DNA from: Sulfopaludibacter sp035606355
GTDB lineage: Bacteria; Acidobacteriota; Terriglobia; Bryobacterales; Bryobacteraceae
Length of the DNA stretch: 64,000 nucleotides
Assembly: GCA_035606355.1 (NCBI GenBank)
Contig: DATNFO010000041.1
Location: forward strand, 248,001 to 312,000
Direction of reading: 5' to 3'
Positions 52,094-62,300 of this stretch are shown here, one piece after another; position 1 is the stretch's first letter; the number at the start of each line of letters is the position of its first letter. Below the pieces are notes generated by a model, which searched no databases, was not told the DNA's origin, and was given only the letters and a program-made list of their open reading frames with translations. Position numbers and translations under genes: made by a program.

Positions 52094-53304
52094 TGTTTAG
52101 ACTCGTTCTCAACCGTCTTCAACATTCCGCAGACATCGCGGTCATCTCGTCCCGAACAAGCGGGATCTTCACCGGCCTGAGCGGCAGTGCTACTGCTGAA
52201 AAAGGTCTTGCCATACGCCGTAGCAGTGCCGTCGTGACCGGGGCCACAGTAGTAGGACGAGCACACGAAGATGGCGCCGCCCTTTGCCACACCATTGGGC
52301 GTCCCGGAGCCGCCGAGGCCGCCGACGGCAGCGTTGTTGATGAAGGCGGCATCGTGCAAGACCAGGCGTCCGGAGCGAACGAAAACGGCGCCGCCAAGTG
52401 CGGAACCGCCGGTCCCGCCGCCGGCCGCGATTGCTCCGCCCTCCGCATCGAGGAACGCGCCACCGCCGCCGACTCCCCCTGCGAAGCCACCCGCTCCGCC
52501 CGGTGCTCCGCGTCCTACCCCGGTGTGCGCGGTGAAGCCGCCGCCACCACCGCCTCCGGCCCAACCTGCTTCTCCGCCTGGTTCGGCGAAGGACTCCGCA
52601 TTGCCGCCAATCCCTCCGGAACCTTCGGCGGTTCCGTTGGCAGTCAAGTCACCGGGAGCGCCTCCCAACGGGCCGTGTGGGCTGGGGCCGCCGAATCCAC
52701 CACCGCCGCCGCCTCGCCCTGCGCCAAATCCGGATCCGCCTGCGCCCCCATTTCCGCCGCTACAGCGGTTCCCGGTGAGTGTGACCTGGCTCAAGGTCAG
52801 GGAGCCCGAGTTGACGAAGATGGCGCCGCCCAAACCGGCGGCGCCGCCGCCACCGCCAGATCCGCCACTGCCCGCGCCGCCATCGCCTCCCGCCGCAATT
52901 CCGCCGGTGAGAGTGAGGCCACTGATCTCTACCGCGGCTCCGGAGACGAAGAAAATACGTGTCGTATGACCACCAGAGATAGTCAACTGGCTCGGACCCG
53001 GACCTTGGATACAAACGTTACGGGTGAGTTTGATCTGATTGCCCGGCCCGCGGCCATCAAGGGTGACGGTCTGACCAGCGATGGACGGGTCGAACGTGAT
53101 GACTGCGTTATCGGGCGCATTGACGATCGCATATCGAAGCATGCCTGGCTTCGGCGCGGACGCATCGTCATCGGTGCGGCTCACGCAAACCAGCGGCGGA
53201 CAATTGGACGCACTATGTTCAGTCTGCGCGGTCGCGACGCCGGCGCAGAGCGCGATGACAGCAGCACAACCCGCGCCTTTCATCCAATTGCTATTTCTGC
53301 TCAT
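52090..53304 (-). CDS. Secreted Gly-rich right-handed beta-helix (Pmp/PE-PGRS-like) protein
   Basis: This 404-residue protein has GAGGTGA 4 nt before ATG 53304, a signal peptide (GCAAVIALCAGVATAQ) and a parallel beta-helix N-terminus (LRYAIVNAPDNAVITFDPSI, VCIQGPGPSQLTISGG, VEISGLTLTGG). Long Gly-rich stretches (GGAGSGGSGGGGGAAGLGG and similar) are broken by helix rungs AIFVNSGSLTLSQVTLTGN and AVFVRSGRLVLHDAAFINN, ending in a cysteine-containing tail. Choice-of-anchor and polymorphic membrane proteins look alike. Inferred role: extracellular adhesin or matrix protein. It lies 35 bp after the giant gene and overlaps the next gene, forming one operon. Confidence 0.82.
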   Translation of the reverse strand: MSRNSNWMKGAGCAAVIALCAGVATAQTEHSASNCPPLVCVSRTDDDASAPKPGMLRYAIVNAPDNAVITFDPSIAGQTVTLDGRGPGNQIKLTRNVCIQGPGPSQLTISGGHTTRIFFVSGAAVEISGLTLTGGIAAGGDGGAGSGGSGGGGGAAGLGGAIFVNSGSLTLSQVTLTGNRCSGGNGGAGGSGFGAGRGGGGGGFGGPSPHGPLGGAPGDLTANGTAEGSGGIGGNAESFAEPGGEAGWAGGGGGGGFTAHTGVGRGAPGGAGGFAGGVGGGGAFLDAEGGAIAAGGGTGGSALGGAVFVRSGRLVLHDAAFINNAAVGGLGGSGTPNGVAKGGAIFVCSSYYCGPGHDGTATAYGKTFFSSSTAAQAGEDPACSGRDDRDVCGMLKTVENESKQ

Positions 53305-53339
53305 TGCTCACCTCGGTTCCGTCCTCCCCGGGCGCCACC

Positions 53340-56300
53340 TCAGAACAACAAGAAAGTCACCATCAAGAAGTTCGAATCCGTGAACCCAGGCGGGGTTGTT
53401 GCGGTGACAATGGGAGAACTAAATTGGGGCGCATTAAGGACGGTGTTGACGCCACTGCTTCCAGCAGGGATCGTTAGCGGGGAGGTAATGCTACCCGTGC
53501 TGGTCGCTATGTTTACCTGAACCGCTGGCAACCCGCCAGCAAGTTGCTCTACTTGAACGTACTGGTTTGTGGCATCCAGTTGCGCCATCGAAACCACGAC
53601 ATTGCTTCCAAACACGGTCGAGCTCGGGTTAACGCCATCCCAAACGATCACCCCCGATGGGGTTAGCGTCACCGTGCCGGTGAAGGAAGCGTATCCGGGC
53701 GCGCTCACCGTGTACGTCGCGGTGCCCGATGACGTGAGTCCTTGCAGGTAGTAGTTCCCGTTAAACCCTCCACCGGGAAGTGCTATCTGGACGGCGTTTG
53801 TGCCGGCAGCCGTCGCAGAAGCTGAGATCAGCAACGAAGTCGTATTGTTGCTGCTGACTGTGACCTGTAATCCGCCGGCGGGCGCCGGTGCGCCGAGAGC
53901 GAAGTTGCCCTGGAACTGCAGGAACTTGCCCAACGAGACGTCATTGCTGGCTGCAATCCCGGCTGTCGATACGGTCGCCGCGAGACTCGTGAACTGAGCC
54001 GGCGTGCTAAAGCCGGTCGGAACGTTCACCGAAACTGTCGTCGAACCGGCGCTGCCGGGAATGAATGATGTCGTGACGCCGGCTGAGCCCGCCGGTATGG
54101 AAACCGGCGACGGAGAAATTGCCCCTACCGAAGCATTCGAACTCGTTACGTTCACACTGACGGGGGCGACCCCTGGCACGGGCGCAACGGACTGGAGAGC
54201 GACGAAGTTGCGACTCGCGTCCAGCAGTGCAGACTCGACGGTCAGGGTCGTCGGAGCCGACCCGGTCGCAACCGAGAAACTCGACCCACGGCCGAACGGG
54301 CCCTCGAGCAATATGCCGGACGGCTGGAACGAAACTGTCCCCGTGGCCGTTCCGAACGCAGGCACAGAGGCAGTGTAGGTTACACTTGCGCTGCTGTCCA
54401 TACCGTAGAAGAAGATATCCGGCGTATGGTTTTGCCCGGCTCTGATTTTCACAATCTTACAGGCGTTATTCGGGTCTGGAACGGGCGGCGTACAATTCGG
54501 AATCGGAATGACGGGCGCACCGCCGTCCGTGCCGTTGACGCCGAAGAGTAACCTGCTCGGGTCATTACTGGTGAGCGTAACGATGGTGTCTACACTCGGA
54601 GCTCCCGTGAGCGTTACCTGGCCTGTAACTTCCAGGTTTTTGCCGACAGTAATACTTGGAGCCGTTACACCTCCAGGCGAGACATTCGCCGTTATTCCGT
54701 TCGCGCCGCCGGCGGGGAGACTGAATCCCGCCGGGGTGGGAACGGAAACGAGGGTAGCACCGACGGCTCTCGCTGTGAACGTGGTTACGTATGCAGTATC
54801 CGCCGGTGTGAATGTGACAGACGACGGGCTGATACCCCCGACCGTCGTGTTCGAGCTCGTGATCGGCACTGGAATCGTGAATCCGCCGCGAATTCCCTGG
54901 ATCTCAGCAAAGCTGAGGTCGGCATTGAGACGGGCAGCGGAGATCGTAAGCGTCGTGGTATTACCGACGTTGGTCGGGAAACTGGCAACGCCTACCGTAG
55001 GAACCGGTCCGGTGACGACGAATCCGGAAGGCGTCAGCGTTACTGTGCCGACACCGCTGGTGTAACCGGTAGCGCTGGCCGTAACCGTCACAGTTCCACT
55101 GGATGCCAGAGCCTGGACGTACGCGATACCGGAGCTGGTGCCTTGCGGGAACTGCAGGACAGTAACTCCGCTGACCGGTCCCTGGCTGACAAGGCTGCCG
55201 ATAAGGAGCTTGCTCGGATCGCTGCTCGTCAGCGTCACGTTGAGTTGGCCCGCGGGCACCGGGTTCGACAGATTGACCTGAATCTGCGCTTCGAGGTTCT
55301 GTCCCACGGAGACATTGCTAACAGTAAAGATGCCGTTCGTGGGTAGCGAGACCGTCAATACGGCGGTGGAATCGGGGATGTTGAGTCCGCTGGCGTGGAG
55401 CGTTGTGGAACCTTCACTGAGGGTCGTCACCTGGGCGGAGGTCGTAGTGGACCCGGCGGCGAAGGTCGCCGTTGCGGGGACGGTCGCGACCAGTGTATTC
55501 GACGAACTCAGATTTACGCTCAGGCCGCCCGCCGGGGCCGCGCCGGAGAGCGTGAGGGTGACGCTTTGCGGGCCAAACGAGGTAGCCGTGAGCGTGGGTT
55601 GCGGCCACCCGACGGTGGCGGCAATAGTGACGGTCTGGCTGGAGCTCGTGTATCCCGGAGCTGACGCACTGATCGTCGTGGAGCCTACGTTGACGCCGTT
55701 CACTTTGGGCTGCGTCGCCGGCGTCGTTTGTCCTGCGGCAATAGTGACGGTCGCAGGAGTGACTGTAGCCTTGCTCGAATCGGCGCTGCTCAAGGTTACG
55801 GTGACTCCGCCTGCCGGCGCCGCTACGGGCAGGGTGACTGTGAAAGTAGCCTGCCCGGCGAGGGGCGCCGTTACTCCGGAAGGCAATCCGATCGGCCCTG
55901 CAGTGACTACCGTGATCGATGCGGTAGCGTCAGGGATGAACGTGGTCGCGCTCGCATGAATCGTCGCTGACCCCAGCGCGACCCCCGTGACGGTAACGGT
56001 CGCGGTGGTGGCGCCACTTGCGAATGTCACCGTTGCGGGAACGGTAGCCACCGCGGAGTTGCTGGAAGTCGTATTAACGATCAGCCCGGCTGCCGGTGCG
56101 GGTGCGGACAGCGTCAGAGTAAGAGCCTTCGTGTTGAGGCCGGTTATGGTCGCGGTTGCAGGAGTAAAGGTAACTGACGCATTCACCTGCGCGGCTGTCG
56201 ATGCGGAAGTGTAGCCTGGCGCTGAAACCGTGATGGTAGCGGCACCGATATTCACGCCTGTGAGGGTAGGCTGAGTAGCCGGCGCGGTGGCGCCTTGAGC

Positions 56301-59300
56301 GATGGACACCGTGGCCGGCGACACTGCCACGATCGTGTTGTCACTGCTGGATAGCGCGACGGTCAGCGCCGCCGGTGCAGGAGCGGAAAGAGTAACAGTC
56401 AGCGGCGTGGAAGCGCCGAGCGATACGACGCTGGTCGACGGAGCGATAACACTGCCGGCGCCCTGGACCGTGACGGTGGTCGTGGTATCCGCAATGAATG
56501 TGGGGACGTTCGCGTGGATCACCGCCGAGCCCAGTGATACCGCGGTGACCGGCACTGAGGCCGTGCTAGCACCCGGAGCGAACGTGATGGTGGACGGAAC
56601 GGTTGCCACCGACGGCGTCGCCGAACTGAGATTCACGATCAGTCCGCCCGCGGGAGCGGGGGCGGAGAGGTTGAGCGTCACGTTTTGAGTGACGATGCCA
56701 GTGAGAGTGACAGCAGGCTGTGCGAAATTGAGTGTCGCAGTGGTGGTAACTGTGCCGCCGCTAGAGGTGTACCCCGGGGCCGAGGCAGTGACGGTAACGG
56801 AACCGATATTGACACCGGTAACCTGAGGTTGAGTGGTGGGCGTGGTGGCGCCCTGCGCAACGATGAAGGGCCCCGAGGAGACTTGTGTTTTGGACGGGTC
56901 ACTGCTGACCACTGTGAGAGTGACGGCAGACGCCGCAGGCGCGGGAAGGGTTACCGCGAAGGTCACGGATTGGCCGAGCGACACTGATGTTGTCGTGGGT
57001 GTTTGGAGCGCTCCCGCGGATTGTACGGTCACGCTGCCCGTTGTATCGGCAATCCCCGGCAGTGCGCTGGCGTGAATAACTGCATTGCCGAATGATATGC
57101 CGGACACGGGAATGGATGTCGTGGTGGCGCCCTGCGCGAAGTTCACGGTAGCCGGGACGGTTGCGACCGCCGGGTTGCTGGAAGTCAGGTTGATGGTCAA
57201 CCCTCCTGCCGGTGCTGCACCCGAAAGGGTCAGGGTGAAGTTCTGCGTGACGAAGCCGGAAATGGTGAGGGTCGGCGGCGTGAAGCTAACCGTAGCCGTA
57301 ACCGGCACGGCAGCCACGCTGCTTGTGTAGCCCGGAGCGGACGCTGTGACGTTTGCCGTCCCAAGCTTCACACCAGTAACTGTTGGCTGCGCCGCCGGGC
57401 TGGTCTGACCCGCGGAGATAGTGACTGTCGCAGGCGATACGGTAAGCACACTGGTGTTGTCGCTCGATAGAGTAACGGTCACGTCGGCAGGAGCGGGCTG
57501 GGGCAGCGTGATGGCAAACGCCGCCGTTTTGCTAAGCCCTACCGCGGGAGTCGAAGGCACACCGATTGCCCCAGCGGTCACAACAGTGATGTTGGATGTG
57601 GCGTTCGGAATATTCGGAGCCAAGGTGCTGGCCGTGATGACAGTCGATCCCAAGCTCTTTGCGGCCACCTGAACCGTCGCGCTGGTAGATCCCTGCGCAA
57701 TAGTGACGGTAGCGGGCACGGTTGCCACGACCGTGTTACTCGAAACGAGATTGAAGGTTAGACCACCGGCGGGGGCTGCAGCCGAGAGGTTGAGCGGCAG
57801 GCTGAGGGTGGCAAGGCCTGTAATAGTGGCACTGCTTTGGCCGAAGGCGATCGTAGCACTTACTTGCACAGTAGCGCTGGCGCTCGTAATGCCTGGGCCC
57901 GATGCATTGATACTTGCCGAGCCGAGGTTGACACCGGTGATGGTCGGCTGCGTGGCCGGCGCCGTTTGGCCGGCCAAAATGGTGATAGTGGCGGGTGAGA
58001 CCGTGAGCTTCGTGGTGTCGCTACTTGCCAGCGTGATTGTCAAGTCAGTAGGAGCCGCGCTCGACAGAGTGACAGGGAAAGTAACGGTAGCGCCCAAACC
58101 CACCGCCGGAGCAGAGGGAAGGGTCAAACTCACTGGCGACGTGACGGTCACATTGGCTGTTGAATCTGCGATGTTCGGCAGCTTACTTCCATGAATCACC
58201 GCCGACCCGGGCGCGACAGGAGTCACCGGCACTTGAACGGAGGTTTGCCCCTGTGCGAACGTGACCGTCGCGGGAACGGTTGCCGCAGCAGCGTTCGACG
58301 AGGTCAGGTTGACGGTGATTCCGCCGGCTGGAGCCGCTGCGGACAGCGTCAGCGTAACGTTCTGCGAGCCCGTGCCAACCACAATGTTAAGGTTCTGCGC
58401 GAAGCTGATGGTGGCGTTGACTTGGACGGGAGCCGTTCCAGGGGAGTAACCCGCCGCGGAGCCGCTGATCGTCGCCGAGCCGAGATTCACGCCAGTAACG
58501 GTGGGCTGAGTAGCGGGTGTGGTCTGACCGGACGCGATTGTCACTGAAGCGGGGGACACTGTGACTTTCGATGTGTCGCTGCTGGATAGCGAGATTGTGA
58601 CGGTGGCTGGAGCAGGCGAGGGCAAAGTGACCGGCAAGGTCGCAGCTTGGCCTAACCCGAGAGTTGGCGAAGCCGTCAGGGAAACCGCGCCCGCGCTCTG
58701 AAGCGTGACGCCCACGCTAGCCGCTGCGATGGAGGATACCGTGGGAGTACCCGTGATCGTCGTCGAGCCGAGGGCCAAACCGGTAATCGGAACGTTGACG
58801 CTGGTCGCGCCGGAGGCGAAGTTCACGGTGGCGGGCACAGTGGCGACGCCCGTATTGCTCGATGTCAGATTGACACTCAGACCTTCGGCGGGCGCGGGCG
58901 CGGACAAATTCAATGCGACGGTCTGGTTTGCGATGCCGTTGATTGTGACGGTGGGAGCCGCGAAGCTGACCGTCGCAGTGACGTTGACCGCAGTGGTTGC
59001 GGAGGTGTAACCGGGAGCAGTCGCATTAATCGATGCCGTTCCGTAATCGACGCCGGTTATCGTGGGCTGAGTAGCGGGCGTAGTCTGCCCTTGCGGAATT
59101 GTCACGGATGCGGGAGAGATGGTCAGTTTCGTTGTGTCTGTGCTCGACAGTGCTACGGTTACCCCGCCGCTCGGGGCGGCCGTACCGAGGGTGACCGGGA
59201 AACTGATCGACTTGGTCGGCCCCACTGAGGCATTGGCAGGTAAACCGATCACGCCTGGACTCAGCACCGACACGCTGGCTGTAGTATCTGGAATAAACGG

Positions 59301-62300
59301 CGGTGCTCCAACGTGAATGGTTGCAGATCCCGGAGCTACGCCAGTCACGGGGATTATGATCGTGGACGGCGAGCCCGCGTTGGGCATAAACGTCAACTGG
59401 GCGGGGACGGTGGCAGCCGCAGTGTTGCTCGAACTCACATTGACGACGATCCCCGAGGCGGGCGCAGCGCCCGAAAGTGTTACGACGAAGCTCTCGGTGG
59501 CGGTACCAACGATCGTGAGACTCGGAGGGTTGTAGACGAGAGTAGCCGTCACTTCAGCCGGCACTGCGGCGTCAGTGAATCCCGTTGCTGACGCAGATAG
59601 CGTGACAGCGCCGATGTTTATTCCAGTCGCGGTCGGCTGTGTCGGCGGCGTGGTCTGGCCGGCGGCGATCGTCACACTTGCCGGCGAAATCGCCAGCTTC
59701 GTAGGATCGCTGCTAAGCAGCGTGACGGTAACTCCGCCGCTAGGTGCGGGCGAGCCGAGACTCACTGTAACGGGCAAGGACGCGCTTAGTCCGACATTCA
59801 GATTGGCTGGCAGGTTGATGGCGCCCGGAGCAGTGACCGTGATACTGGCCGTAGCATTTGGAATATTTGGTGTGGTGGTCGAGGCCGTAATTGTCGCTGA
59901 GCCTGGCGCCACCGGCGTTACGGCCACATTCACGTTGGTCTGATTCGCCGGAATGGTAACCGAAGCGGGAACAGTCGACACACCTGTATTGGACGACGAC
60001 AATGCGAACGTCACCGGAGCGGGCGCGGGAACGGAAAGTGTCAGCGAGAGATTATGTGCGCCGGTGCCGGTTACGATGGTTGAGGTCCCAGGGAAGAAAC
60101 TGGCGGATCCGGCTACCTTCACGGTAGTACTCGCCGGCGCGTAACCGGAAGCAGAGGCACTGATATCGGCGCTGCCGAAATCGATTCCAATGACGACTGG
60201 CGTAGTCGCAGGAGAGGTTTGGCCAGCAGCAATGAAGGCGCTCCCGGAGACGAGCGTGAGCTTCGACGGATCGCTGCTGGTCAGGGTCACCGTGACACCG
60301 CCGTTCGGGGCAGGCGAGCCGAGCGTCACTGACAATGGGACCTGTTGGCCCGGAGGTAGGCTAACGTTGGAAGCGAGGCTAATTAGGCCACGAACGGTTA
60401 TGCCGGCGGTGGTATCGCCGATATTCGGAATACTGCTCGCGTGGATCGTGGCAGACCCCGGCGCGACGGAGGTGACCGGAACCTGCATCACGGAAACACC
60501 GGGTGCGAAGGTAACTGTCGACGGAACAGTCGCCACACTCGTATTGGTAGAAACGAGGTTCATAACCACGCCGCCGAGGGGAGCCGGATTCGACAGCGCA
60601 AGAGCGACATTCTGTGTCGTCACGCCGTCAATGGTTATCTGCGGCGGAGCAAAGACGGCGGTTGCGAGCACTTGGATCGACGAGGAGCCAGCGGAATAAC
60701 CGGATGCGCTCGCCGTAATTGTTGCGCTCCCGAAGTTTACGCCCGTCATGGTGGGCTGCACCGCAGGCGTGATCTGTCCGGCTGCGATTGTGACCGACGC
60801 GGGAGATACGGTCACCCGGCTGGTATCGCTGCTGCTCAGCGCTACGGTAACCGGGGACGCCGCGGGCGTCGAGAGCGTAATCGGGAACGAGACCGTCTGC
60901 CCCAAGCCCAGTCCGCTACTGGCGGGAACGCCGATAGAGCCGGAGGTTACGACTGTGACACCGAGCGTGGCGCTGGCAATTCCACTAACGACGGGGGCGG
61001 CGGTGATGGTGGCATTTCCGGTACCAACCGCGGTAACAAGCACATTCGTAGTCGATGAATTGCCTGGGATTGTGACTGTAGCCGGAACGGTCGCAACGCT
61101 CGTATTGCCCGACGTCAAATTAACCGTCAATCCAGACGGCGGTGCGGGCGATGCGAGGTTCAGCGCAACGCTTTGGGTAGTGAGGCCGCTGATCGTGATT
61201 GCCGGTGACGCGAACGCGATTGTCGTTGTCACCTGCACGGACGCATTACCAGTTGTATAACCTGGCGCCGTCGCCGTGATCGTCGCGGTTCCGTAATTGC
61301 CGCCCGTCACTGACGGCTGTGAAGCCGGACTTACCTGACCCGCGGGTATGGTGACCGTTGCAGGCGTAATCGAGACTTTAGACGAATCACTGGTCGAGAG
61401 CGCAACCGTGACGCCGCCGGTCGGTGCGGGTGTCCCGAGGGTGATCGGGAACGGCGCAGTTTGTCCCGGTGAGAGCGACGTGCTTGCGGGAAGGCCGATC
61501 GTCCCGGGACCAGAAACTGTGACGGCTGCAGTCGTGTCAGGTATAAAGGGGGTTGCCGATACGTGAATTACCGTTGAGCCAGGACCCACCGGAGTTACTG
61601 TCACGACGACGCTAGAGACGGAACTCCCATCAGGGAATACAGTCACTTGTGCCGGTACAGTTGCAACGGACGGATTGCTTGACACCAGCGTAAGCGCGAT
61701 GCCGGTCACTGGCGCAGGACCTGAAAGAGAGATTACGAATTGGTTGGCGGCGCTCCCAACCAGTGTTAATGCCGTTGGCGAGTAGCTTGCCGTGGCATTT
61801 ACCTGAACGGGTGTTGCCGCTGTCGTATATCCCGGCGCTGAAGCACTTATGGTCACCGCGCCGATATCCAAGCCTGAGAGTTGCGGTTGCGCGGCCGGCG
61901 CGTTCTGCCCGGCTGCGATAGTAATTGTGGCCGGCAAAATGGTTGCTTTGGCCGGGTTGCTGCTGCTGAGCGAAATAGTCACGTTTGACGCGGCGGGCGC
62001 AGCGAGTGATATGGGAAACGCGACTGACTTACCTAGCCCGACACTTACGTTTGAAGGCATGGTGATGGAACCAGGCGCACTTACATTCGCAGTAGCGGTG
62101 GCGTTCGGAATGTTTGGAGTTGTCGTGCTCGCCGTAATTATGGCCGAACCGGGACCCACGGCAGTGACGGGCACGCTAACATTGTTTTGACTTGCCGGGA
62201 TGCTGACGGAAGCCGGAACCGTAGCAACGGCGGTGTTAGAAGACGTGAGTGCAAACGTCACGTTCGACGGCGCGGGGACCGAGAGACTGAGAGAGATGTT